From assembly GCA_002284615.2 (NCBI GenBank), contig MU069537.1:533506-544786 (forward strand): a stretch of 11,281 nt of DNA, in the 5' to 3' direction. A program made the translations under genes and the position numbers. Shown in pieces: positions 1-7,943 of this stretch. The notes beneath the pieces were generated by a model. That model did no database searches. It was not told the origin of the DNA and worked only from the letters and a program-made list of their open reading frames with translations. How positions within the stretch are numbered: position 1 is the stretch's first letter; each line of letters begins with the position of its first letter. Origin of the DNA: Dunaliella salina. Lineage: Eukaryota > Chlorophyta > Chlorophyceae > Chlamydomonadales > Dunaliellaceae.

Positions 1-673
1 TGTGTGTGTGTGTGTGTGTGCGCTCATGCGTGCGTGCATGCATGCGTTAAGGTGGCATTTACATTAACGTTAATTTAATTAACGTTAACATTAATTTTTA
101 GGTGGGTTGCTAGTGTGTTGAGTTGCAGGGCGCTGCTGCAGATCCATGTCTGTGGCGCCCGGACACCTTGGCATCAAGTCCTTCAGCACTTCTGCACACC
201 GAGTCCTTACAGTGTTCCATGTGTGCGTGATCATGCGTACACCTCGTGGGCCCCTTCATGCTGTTCATTGTCATATCAAGTCCTATGGCACTTCTGCACC
301 ACACTAAGTTAGCATGGTGCTCCATGTGTGCATGATCGTTTGCGCGCATCTCGCAGGCCCCTTCATGCTGTTCATTGTCGCATCCAGTCCTGTAGCACTA
401 CAGCATACTAAATAGACGTGTGGTGCTCCATGTGTGCATGATTGCGCACATACCTGCAGGTCCCTTTCATGCTGCTCTTTGTCACATTAAATCCTTTAGC
501 CCTCCTGCACACTGAGTTCATGCGGTGCTCCATGTGTGCGGGATTGCTTGCGTGCACATTCCGCAGGCCCCTTTCATGGTGTTCATTGTCGCATGGAGTT
601 TTGTGGCAATTCTGCACACACTGGGTTAGCATGGGGCACCATGTATGCATGATTGAATGCGCGCATCCCACAG
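1..673 (+). other. 3' part of the intron upstream of exon 1
   Basis: No coding sequence is supported. It starts inside a GT microsatellite (1-20), passes a GCATGC-rich stretch and an AT-rich island with a palindrome (64-88), and is then occupied by the ~107-bp tandem array described separately. It ends at the acceptor CATCCCACAG. Short open frames on both strands coincide with the repeat units and are not genes. Confidence 0.5.
64..88. repeat. 25-bp perfect palindrome in AT-rich island
   Basis: Arms TTAACGTTAATT and AATTAACGTTAA flank a single central T and pair without mismatch. Each arm contains the 10-bp palindrome TTAACGTTAA. It lies in an otherwise GT/GC-mixed intron; the function is unknown. 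Confidence 0.85.
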
Positions 674-690
674 GCCCCTTTCATGCTGTT
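170..690 (+). repeat. ~107-bp tandem array ending in the exon 1 acceptor
   Basis: The core CTTTCATGCTGTTCATTGTC recurs with TTCATG at 255, 362, 466, 573 and 680 (spacings 107, 104, 107, 107). Each unit continues through a CTGCACAC-like and a GTGCTCCATGTGTGCATGATTG-like segment (shown here as landmarks only) to a GCAG acceptor-like end. The last copy lies across the true intron/exon 1 junction at 673/674. Copies at 356, 460 and 567 keep the 3' splice site-like GCAG followed by GCCCC or GTCCC. A partial copy starts near 170. Confidence 0.85.
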
Positions 691-1599
691 CATTGAAGTC
701 CTGGAGACGGGTGATGCGCCTGCCGCTAGCCGCAGCCTCGCCCCCAAAAAATCCGTCCCCAACACCCCGAGCCGCGGGAGCTTGGACTACGATGCCCTTG
801 CGCACAGCCAGGCCCTCACCAGCCGAGAGCACCCAAAGGAATTCATCAAGGACAGTGCAAACTCGCTGCTGGGGCGGGAGGGTGCGCGCACGCCACCACA
901 CGCACGTCCCCCCAGCCAGCATGCGCAGCAAGCGCATGGCGCCGGCCATATGCCTGCTTCCAATGCAGCAGGCCATGCAAGCGCAGCTCCACAGACTCCA
1001 GTGCGCAGCAGTGGCAGCAATGAGGACCGGCAGTCTTCGCATGTGACCTTGGGTGCAAGCAAGGTGTTGGAGAGTGGGGCTGAGGCAAAGGGGGAGGATG
1101 GCAAGGCGTCACATGTGCATGTGGCGGTGGGTGGGGAACAGCTACCGCCGCCGCCACAGCCACACCAGCAGCAGCAACAGCAGCAGCAGCCTCCCGCCTC
1201 AGGCACCTGCGTGAATTCTCTGGTTATCCCGCAGCGTAGACGCCAGGTGTCGCTCAAGACGACTGAGGAGGCGAGCACGAACTCTGACAGCACTGCAGCA
1301 GCAGGTGCTGCTGCAGGGGGGGAGCAGGCCCGGCGGCTCAGTGGTAGCTCCGCAGCCTCCAGTGCAACAACCGACCCGCAGCAACAGCAGCAGCAGCAGC
1401 TGGCCACCAGCAGCATCGGCAGCAGCATCGCGGCAGCAGCCTCACCTGCACCCGCGACGCCAACAGCAGGAAAGGAGGATAACACAGCGAAGGATGGCGG
1501 CAGCAGCCACAACCAGGTGGGGTGCAACAGTGGGGGAATCACAAGTGCAGCAGCTGTGGCTGCATCTGGTATGCTCAGCCCTCCACATCCATTGTTACC

Positions 1600-1641
<42 letters not shown>

Positions 1642-1672
1642 CAGGGAGACGTCTGGCATGTTGTCAAACGTG
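674..1672 (+). CDS. Exon 1 of chain: conserved APFMLFIEVLE segment plus poly-Q linker, putative PI4Kbeta
   Basis: This is a 333-codon open exon, phase 0 at both ends. The acceptor is CATCCCACAG|GCCCC and the donor is AACGTG|GTGCGT. Residues 1-14 read APFMLFIEVLETGD, close to the conserved segment of type III PI 4-kinase beta (family knowledge: the animal protein has APYLIYVEVLE). The rest is unstructured: Ser/Thr/Pro-rich, with SRGSLDYDALAHSQ near residue 35, then three glutamine tracts of 8 (1166-1189), 7 (1379-1399) and 13 (1601-1639) residues, separated by Ser/Ala-rich stretches. No membrane segment or catalytic motif is visible. The open frame continues past 1672 to 2086, but that part is GT-repeat translation (runs of VCVCV) and is read here as intron. 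The large insertion compared with animal PI4Kbeta is typical of low-complexity algal linkers. An upstream exon is required, since no start fits and a repeat array containing the acceptor precedes it. Confidence 0.65.
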
Positions 1673-1798
1673 GTGCGTGTCTTAAATTCTCGCGTGCGTG
1701 TGCGCGATTTGAGTTGTGATGCGGCTTGCAGAGGATTCTTGCAGCAGGGGGGCAAAGGCTGTTCATGCTGGCACGCAGAGGAATGGCTGCATCCAGCC

Positions 1799-1908
1799 AG
1801 CGTGTGTGTGTGTGTGTATGTGTGTGGGTGTGGGTGTGATTGTGTGGGGTGTGTGTGTGTGGGTGGGTGGGTGCATGGGTGTGTACATGCGCACGCATGT
1901 GTGCGCAC
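1799..1908. repeat. Imperfect GT-rich tract
   Basis: This is a degenerate (GT)n/(GTGG)n run on the plus strand, following soon after the exon 1 donor and ending in a GCGCACGCATGTGTGCGC segment. It keeps the exon 1 frame open as VCVCV repeats, which explains the artificially long open frame. Confidence 0.8.
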
Positions 1909-2130
1909 AATGTTGTACGTACGGAATGCATGGTGCAGCTCAGCACTGCAAAAGTTATGCCATGACTTCCATGCCCAGACTCACTGCTACCCTGCCCTGT
2001 GTCCAGGTTCCCAGGCTTCTCAATGCCATGTGCTCTGCGTAGTGCGAGGTCCACTCTCCTCGCTGAACTTTCAAGGACTTGCTTAGTGCCAAGCACAGTC
2101 CATACAGCAAGTTGTGCTCAGGGTGTAACA

Positions 2131-2463
2131 TGTGAGGAATCGCTGAGCACAGAGAAAGGTGCACTCGTCCAGTGCGCATGCGCGAGAGCCAAGCGCTCCC
2201 TGTGCCACCTGAGTATTGCGCTCAAGGAATCGCTGAGCACAGAGTAAGGTACACCCGTTTAGCGCGCACGCGCGAGGGCCAAGCGCTCAAGGAATCGCTG
2301 AGCACAGAGCGAGTTGCTTTTGTCAAATGAGCATGCGCGAGGGCCGAGCACTCCTTGTACCACCTGAGAGTGTTGCGCTCAAGGAATCGCAGAGCACAGA
2401 GCAAGGTGCACTCGTCAGGTGCGCATGCGCAAGGGCCAAGCGCTTCCTGTGCCACTTGAGGAG
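2131..2463. repeat. Four-copy tandem repeat, 65-92 bp units
   Basis: The motif GGAATCGCTGAGCACAGAG recurs at 2136, 2226, 2291 and 2383 (spacings 90, 65, 92; the second unit lacks about 27 bp). Each unit continues through a GGTGCACTCGT-like segment, a GCGCATGCGC-like palindrome and GGGCCAAGCGCT. It lies wholly within an intron. Confidence 0.85.
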
Positions 2464-2721
2464 TGGTGGGTGGGGGGAGGTGTAGTATTCTGACATAAAT
2501 GACGTTGTTGCCTTTGTCTTGAAAAGATGCTGCAAACAATTTACAGCGTGGAAAGCCAGCTGCCTCACGCAGAAGGCTCGCATGCCTCGTCATGGAAAAC
2601 ATGCACTGAGGTTTGAGTGGGTGAAGCCCAGAGCAAACTCCACATCCTTGCTGTCCATCTGCGCGAGAACTTCATTTGGCTTGTCTCGCTGGTGACTGTA
2701 CATGCGGATCTTTGTCAGCTG

Positions 2722-2920
2722 GCTGTGCTTGCAGGTGAAACGCCCACTTGCGAGCACATTCGGTCCTGCAAGCAAAGCACCACCCTAGCCGTGCTTGCAG
2801 GTAATGTGCCCGCATCAGTGACCCAACCTTACTTTCAGGTCTCCTTCCTTGATGTCTCTGAATGCGTCGATTTATTATAAAGGTCTTGTAACTCCCGCTC
2901 TGGCTGTGCTTGCAGGTGAG
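2722..2920 (+). repeat. Three copies of a GTGCTTGCAG|GT motif
   Basis: GTGCTTGCAG followed by GTGAAA (2735), GTAATG (2801) or GTGAGG (2916) occurs three times in under 200 bp. The first and third copies share GGCTGTGCTTGCAGGTGA. Each is simultaneously a good 3' and 5' splice site. The third is used here as the exon 2 acceptor. Confidence 0.75.
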
Positions 2921-3029
2921 GTCTCTGTGCTTCGCTGAGCCCACAGCAGATCTGCCCGGGCCCATGGACCAGGTGGGGCACCCCTCGCACAAGCCCACCC
3001 CACTGCATCTGCCCACAACCAGTGCACAG
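2916..3029 (+). CDS. Exon 2 of chain: linker exon, 38 codons
   Basis: The acceptor GGCTGTGCTTGCAG|GTGAGG and donor TGCACAG|GTGTGT bound 114 nt, phase 0 to phase 0, reading VRSLCFAEPTADLPGPMDQV and then a His/Pro/Thr-rich tail ending TTSAQ. It is open in the frame set by exon 1. The sequence is hydrophilic and not recognised as a domain. One oddity is that the exon begins with GTGAGG, itself a perfect 5' splice site, so the acceptor could instead be a zero-length recursive splice site, with the real exon starting further in (for example after CGCTGAG at 2939, same frame). An internal GTGGGG after GGACCAG is an alternative, earlier donor. Confidence 0.4.
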
Positions 3030-3243
3030 GTGTGTTTAGCAGAGTGCATGGGCATGCGAGGAAGTGTGGGGGGCGGGAGAGCATGTTGAAAATTGTGGGT
3101 GTGTGCGCGGGCTGGGTTGTGCGGAGGCTGGCGAGTGCGCAAGCTGGGGTGTTCGCGAGTTGAGCACGGGTATTCACATGCTCAGCACCAATCCTTACGA
3201 GGTCAGGACCTCGTGACTGAGCTGTGGATTTCTGCGCGTTGCT

Positions 3244-3251
3244 TTTACAGC
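3244..3251. repeat. Left target site duplication of the hAT-like element
   Basis: TTTACAGC is identical to 3480-3487 and directly abuts the terminal inverted repeat. Confidence 0.75.
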
Positions 3252-3479
3252 CAGTGAAAGACAAGCCCCTTCTGCGCACCTCAGGTTTTCCCGGAGCTGT
3301 ACCAGTAAAATCCAAGGGATCCATCAAGAATCGAACCCGCAGCTCCGGGGTGCAGGCAAAATCCAACATAATCGACCGATAGGTTTCCGGTTTGCCCGGA
3401 CACCTCGCTAGTTTCCTCTCCGGGTTTTCTTACAAATTATATAAATACTTCCGGGCCCCGCGCGGGTTGTCTTTCACTG
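3252..3479. mobile_element. 228-bp non-autonomous hAT-like MITE
   Basis: Terminal inverted repeats CAGTGAAAGACAA are perfect over 13 bp (3252-3264 and the complement of 3467-3479). An 8-bp target site duplication TTTACAGC flanks it exactly (3244-3251 and 3480-3487). An 8-bp duplication with CAGNG-type ends is the signature of the hAT superfamily (family knowledge). There is no transposase, so it would be mobilised in trans. The interior has a TATATAA-like AT stretch and, on the minus strand, a GGTTCGATTC motif like a tRNA T-loop/B box. Confidence 0.8.
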
Positions 3480-3487
3480 TTTACAGC
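3480..3487. repeat. Right target site duplication of the hAT-like element
   Basis: TTTACAGC is identical to 3244-3251 and immediately follows the right terminal repeat CTTTCACTG. Confidence 0.75.
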
Positions 3488-3589
3488 CTATGGAACCAAG
3501 CCCGTCATGCTATACAAAGCATTGTCCAATTGATTGCAAAATCAACATAGAATCAAACAAGAGCTTCAGCCGTTGAGCTTGACTTGCAG

Positions 3590-4890
3590 GCACATTGCCT
3601 TTCTACACGCCCTCAACACCTGCACCCTTTTCCACTTTGCACGGAGGGGTGGAGCCCTCCCCTGCACCTTCCAATCCAAGTGAATACGCATGGCACAATG
3701 TGATCATGGACAAGTTAACATTACGGTTACACCCCCAGGCTGAAGAACTTACTTATGCATTGGCAAGTGATACAACTAGCCATGGGTAAATAGGGTGTCC
3801 CAATGTCTCAAATAGGCTCGCCGAGCCTCGTCGAGGCTCGCCCTGTTTGGGTAGGGCCTCGTTGGGAGGTTATCGTTAGAAAACTGCTTTTCACGGGGGG
3901 CTCCATTCGATCCGAGATTTTGCAGACAAGCTTTAAAACTATTTTAATGAATGAATTTAACTGGAACGGCTGATGAGCAGGCTAGAAAAAGTTGCAGCAA
4001 TTCAAACATCGTCTCCATGCCCCCCTCCCACCCCCATTTCGTCACTGCAGAACCTGCCACTCACTTCTATTCGTTCTCATCATCGAGTAGCTGCAAGCTG
4101 GCTTCCAGAGCCGAGCAGTTCCCTTGCTTCAGGTTGCTTACATCAGGAGGGTTGAATGGACTGAGCAAATACAGCATCTGCATGTAGGTTACCTGTTACT
4201 GCTGCAAACCCAGCTCTCTCACCTGTGTCTCCTGTCCAAGTATCATCCCAAAACACTTCCTTGAACATTGTAAATGCATAACTTGATTTTCTAGAGTTTT
4301 TACAGATTTCTTGGGTATTTTTTGGCGATTTTGCACCATTTTTGGCGACCCTTGTTCCCACCAAGGGTGAGGCCCATCCGCCAAATAGGCTCGTCGAGTC
4401 TCGTCCAGCCTCGCCCTCAACGAGGCTCGGCGAGGTGGCTACCCAACCCTAGATACAACTGCTCCACGGAGGTGCTGTTGCAAATGCAATGAACTTTCAG
4501 GGATTATATATTCATTGGATCTGGTTCATCCCCAATTGTACATCAGCGCAATCCTCCACGTTTCAGGGAAGGCAGTAGCTTTTCCCTGCATTGCGGGGAA
4601 CAGAAAGGCCCTTCCCTGCACCCTTGAACTCTGCACCTTTCCAAGTGTGAACACATGGCACGTGCAACACAGACTTGTGTTTGTGTTGTTTGGAACTGGG
4701 CTGTTTCTTGTGAGTGTGGTTGCAGGCAGAAACCTGACAGTCACACACCCTGACTTGCTTGTACATGGACAGGTGATACACCTGCTCTCCTGATGAGCTG
4801 TGTGCTGTTGCAAATGCAGTGACCTTTCTGGGATAAAGTTTTGATTGGATGTGATTCATTCATTTTTCATTGTACGTCAGCACACTCTCA
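3590..4890 (+). repeat. Diverged tandem duplication (~300-bp unit), first copy interrupted
   Basis: Copy 1 is 3590-3777 plus 4461-4560; copy 2 is about 4575-4890. Matching landmarks in order: CCCTGCACC...CATGGCAC (3660-3695 and 4615-4660), GTGATAC (3767 and 4774), TGCTGTTGCAAATGCA (4474 and 4803), TTCATTGGAT-like and ATTGTACATCAGC-like segments (4512-4550 and 4843-4880). Divergence is substantial, so it is an old duplication. I see no coding potential shared by the copies. Confidence 0.65.
3778..4451. mobile_element. ~674-bp inserted element with 9-bp target duplication, coding capacity not seen
   Basis: GATACAACT is directly repeated at 3769-3777 and 4452-4460, and the tandem paralogue at 4775 has a single, uninterrupted GATACACCTGCTC, which shows the empty site. 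Near the ends, TAGGGT occurs at 3791 and, inverted, at 4446-4451. Subterminal GAGCCTCG-rich hairpins lie at 3810-3845 and 4385-4435. The right end fits exactly; the left TAGGGT lies 13 bp inside, so the left boundary may be rearranged. No transposase is visible, so it is non-autonomous or a remnant. The superfamily is unclear; a 9-bp duplication fits Mutator-like, and TAGGGT ends fit hAT. Confidence 0.65.
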
Positions 4891-4961
4891 CACTCACGTA
4901 CCTAAACCCACATCAACGCTCACATGTTCCCCTATGTTCCTCTCTGTGCTTGCGTCTGCAG

Positions 4962-5055
4962 AGCCACCACCATGCAGCCCAAGGGCTTGCGCGCTTCGGC
5001 TGGTTCGATGGCAACTCAGGCACGCAGCCAGGAGCCAGCAACAGCGGAGATGCTG
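4962..5055 (+). CDS. Exon 3 of chain: linker exon, phase 0 to 1
   Basis: A pyrimidine-rich tract ending TCTGCAG precedes 94 nt that end GATGCTG|GTGCGT, the same donor hexamer as exon 1. Read in the frame carried over from exons 1 and 2 it gives SHHHAAQGLARFGWFDGNSG and then TQPGASNSGDA plus one base. The Gly/Ser/Asn-rich character suits a disordered linker. Other frames are also open across this short stretch, so the frame is chosen by phase continuity, not by homology. Confidence 0.5.
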
Positions 5056-5474
5056 GTGCGTTTGAGTGGCGCGGAGTCCTTGTTTCGCAATCCTCGCTGT
5101 TTTTGAACCCATGCCTGTGTCATAAGTGTGTGCACAAACAAGTTGTTCCTTTTCACCGTGGAGTTTGAAAGGGGGTCTTCATGACCATGACCAGCAATCA
5201 AAAGATAACAATGATCAAGACACAGGGTTGTTTGCATTGTTTAGGTGCCTGTGTGTGCCTGCTCAGGCAAGTGCTTGCTCAAGCAAGCTGCTCCCCTCTT
5301 CGCCCTGAGCATTGTTTCCATCCATTGTTACAAGGGGGCTAGCAGCACCTTCCACACAGCACCTTCGTCCCATTCCAAAGGATGCTCGCGTCACCAAAGC
5401 TCGCGTTCTGCGCACAGCCCTGTGGCGAGGCCTGCTAGCCCTGTGTGCCCAGTCTAGCGCAATGCGTTCCTCCA

Positions 5475-5970
5475 GGGACACTCTTAGTCTCGGTGACACA
5501 GGGACGTTCTTAGTCTCGGTGGCACAGGATCATCCTAATTCTCGGTGGCACAGGGACGCTCTTAGTCTCGGTGACACAGGGACGTTCTTAGTCTCGGTGA
5601 CACAGGATCATTCTAATTCTCGGTGGCACAGGGACGCTCTTAGTCTTGGTGACACAGGATCATTCTAATTCTCGGTGGCACAGGGACGCTCTTAGTCTTG
5701 GTGACACAGGATCATTCTAATTCTCGGTGACACAGGGACATTCTTAGTCTTGGTGACACAGGATCATCCTAATTCTCGGTGGCACAGGGACACTCTAAGT
5801 TTCAGTGGCACAGGGACATTCTTGGTCTTGGTGACACAGAGACACTCCGAGTCTCAGTGACACAGAGACACTCCGAGTCTCAGTGACACAGAGACACTCT
5901 GAGTCTTAGTGATACAGAGGCACTCTGAGCCTCAGTGGCACAGAGACTTAGTCTCAGTGACTCAGAGTCA
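5475..5970. repeat. Tandem array of 18 units of exactly 26 bp
   Basis: Units start at 5475 and every 26 bp to 5917, without a single indel, then decay after 5943. The shared core is TCTYRGTGRCACA at the unit end. Three unit types are visible: GGGACGCTCTTAGTC (A), GGATCATTCTAATTC (B) and GAGACACTCCGAGTC (C). Order: A A B A A B, then A B three times, then two intermediates, then C-type. There are no spacers, so it is not a CRISPR. Confidence 0.93.
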
Positions 5971-6412
5971 GCCCAGACATGCTATGCCAAAAAGGGTGGA
6001 GTCCTTGCCCCGAAGGATTCCAAGCAAACTGAGTATACGGAGTATATATTGATACATGGAACACTTGTGCATAAAAAAAATGAGGAAGGTGTGTTCCAGG
6101 TGAGCCAGGGGCCTCTTGTGAGGCATTTTAGGGCAAATTAGCCGACACCCTGCAAAATGGGTGCCATTATGTATGCTCTAGCCCAAATTAGCCCCATTTT
6201 TGCGCTCCCAGGTAGTTTTCGTGTCAAACCTGACCCATCGGGGTGAAAAAACGAGGATGTGAAAATTTGCCCCAAAGCACTTAAAGCATGAAGTGCCTGC
6301 CAGGCAAAAGTGCTGCAAAACTGAAAACCAGGTTTGCACATCTGGCCACAATCTGAGTACGAGGTCTTCTTAAGTATGTTACTCAAGCATGCCCTACCAT
6401 GTTTGGGGGCCG

Positions 6413-6613
<201 letters not shown>

Positions 6614-6852
6614 CTTTCCTTGGGCTTGGTCAAAGCTGGGACCTGTCAAGGCTATGGAATCAAGTGTCTCTGCATGCCTCCTCCATCTGACTCCACTGCA
6701 CTCCGGGTCGAAAAACTTGATAAGAAGTTTTGAAGGATATAAATTTTTGAACTCGTTGCTCAAATCGGCTCCCCAAAAGGTGCATGCTGTGCCAATTGCG
6801 TAGACTTGGGAATTTCCTTGCCAAAATTAAGCAATTTCCTGGACCCCTGCCC

Positions 6853-6930
6853 CAGCCCCCCGGACCCCCCAGGATATGCTCCTGGTGAAATGCCCAACAA
6901 TCGCTGCAGGTCAGGTATGCCGGGGGGCTG
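6853..6930. repeat. GC-rich nested inverted repeat
   Basis: CAGCCCCCCGG (6853-6863) pairs perfectly with CCGGGGGGCTG (6920-6930). Inside the loop CCAGGA and TCCTGG (6869-6885) form a second small stem. A stem-loop is possible in the transcript; no U tract follows. Confidence 0.6.
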
Positions 6931-7119
6931 CTTCCTGAGGACCCCATTCTCGCAGGGATGTTGACTGATTCCAGGGCCCCGCCCTGGGCCCACCCACAGC
7001 ACAAACTGAGTATCCAGGGTTGCTCAGAAAGGTCAGATTGAACGTCCTGCATACTCAGGTTTGGCTGGTCCCACTGGTGAAAGTCTTGCTCACTCACACC
7101 TAGATGCCTGACCTTACTC

Positions 7120-7398
7120 AGTGAGGCACTCTCTAGTGACTTAGTGAGGCACTCTTAGTGACTTAGTGAGGCACTCTCTAGTGACTCAGTGAGGCACTCT
7201 TAGTGACTCAGTGAGGCACTCTTAGTGACTCAGTGAGGCACTCTTAGTGTCTCAGAGACATTTTTTTATAAATCAGTAAGGCGCTCGTGGTCTCGGTGAG
7301 CCAGAGACACCCTCAACACTCGAGTCTCAGTGGCTCACAGACACTCTCGGTCTCAGTGACTCGCAGGCACTCGTATTCTCAGTGACACAGAGACGCTG
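7120..7398. repeat. Six 22-23 bp units followed by degenerate 26-bp-like units
   Basis: AGTGAGGCACTCTYTAGTGAC-type units start at 7120, 7143, 7165, 7188, 7210 and 7232, partly alternating 23 and 22 bp. After a T7 interruption (about 7261-7267), diverged units resembling the 26-bp array continue to about 7398, sharing TCTCAGTGACACAGAGAC with it. Confidence 0.85.
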
Positions 7399-7741
7399 TG
7401 CCTGGCTTAAGCCAGCAGGTGCTCAGCTCAGGCTCCCAGGCAGAACACCACCTCAAATCTGAAGGCCCACTGTCACCTGCTGCCAGCACATGGATGGGCC
7501 AGCATTGCACAGTGGTAGCACATTGGTCCAATTCCAAAGCCAGGAGCAATTGCTGAATTTCCAGGTGTGCATCACATTTTATCTGCTTGACTTCAAGGAG
7601 CCCTGCTGTATAAACCTCAGGGGTTTCCTTGCAGCTTGGTTAGGTTGCACCGAAAGGGGGGGGGGGGGCATCCAGATTTCCATTTCCAACAGCCGGAACA
7701 CTCATTTCGTATTTTTTTGCATACATGTTGTCTCCTTGCAG

Positions 7742-7806
7742 TACGGTCATGTCAACAGCCGAACAGTGGCAGCGCACAGTCCAAGTCCCAAGGGACCTTC
7801 ACGGAG
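7742..7806 (+). CDS. Exon 4 of chain: short linker exon, phase 1 to 0
   Basis: This is a 65-nt exon with a textbook acceptor (TTGTCTCCTTGCAG) and a strong donor (ACGGAG|GTAAGG). Completing the split codon with the last base of exon 3 gives Val, then RSCQQPNSGSAQSKSQGTF and TE, with no stop. The Ser/Gln-rich composition matches the surrounding linker. All three frames are open over this short length; the chosen frame is the only one that fits exon 3 upstream and exon 5 downstream. Confidence 0.55.
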
Positions 7807-7943
7807 GTAAGGCTGGCGAAGGTAGTCTGATGTTTGGTTTGTAATGACAGATGTGTTGACAGTTCTGGATGACAGTTGTGAGGACAGTTTGTGATGATGG
7901 GCAAATGCAGTCCAAAGTTCAGCTTGCAACGACAACGCACCTG

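Larger units (their letters stand above)
1673..2915 (+). other. Intron between exons 1 and 2
   Basis: It starts GTGCGT and ends GTGCTTGCAG. It contains a GT-rich tract (about 1799-1908), a four-copy tandem repeat (2131-2463), a unique stretch (about 2464-2715) in which I see no feature, and three TTGCAG|GT motifs. Open frames here are repeat translations. Confidence 0.45.
3030..4961 (+). other. Intron between exons 2 and 3
   Basis: It starts GTGTGT and ends GCGTCTGCAG. It contains a unique stretch (3030-3243, no feature seen), a hAT-like MITE (3252-3479), a tandem duplication (about 3590-4890) and a larger insertion (3778-4451) in the first duplicate. No supported gene. Confidence 0.45.

Noticed and set aside
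787..1908. Long minus-strand open frame (373 codons) opposite exon 1
   Set aside because: It consists of Cys/Ala/Thr-His runs that are the complement of CAG and GT repeats, with no domain; it is a shadow of exon 1 and the GT tract.
1673..2086. Continuation of the exon 1 open frame
   Set aside because: The reading becomes VCVCV repeats from a GT tract, and a GTGCGT donor at 1673 keeps phase with exon 2.
3251..3382. Open frame after a TTTACAG acceptor-like site, reading PVKDKPLLRTSGF
   Set aside because: It starts at the target duplication and lies within the hAT-like element, so the acceptor-like sequence and frame are accidental.
3310..3415. Minus-strand tRNA gene
   Set aside because: The T-arm-like motif is good, but the acceptor stem does not pair and no convincing anticodon arm is visible.
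5312..5668. Open frame reading into the 26-bp array (LSLGDTGTFLVSV repeats)
   Set aside because: A 26-bp period shifts frame at every unit, and no splice sites support it; the repeated peptide reflects the 78-bp higher-order unit.
6660..7097. Minus-strand open frame of 145 codons
   Set aside because: It has no recognisable domain, splice support or composition typical of a protein; it spans the GC-rich inverted repeat in an intron. It is open probably by chance.
7487..7564. Possible exon reading HMDGPALHSGSTLVQFQSQE before donor GTGTGC
   Set aside because: It requires phase 0, while exon 3 ends in phase 1 (where it has a stop), and it lacks a pyrimidine tract.
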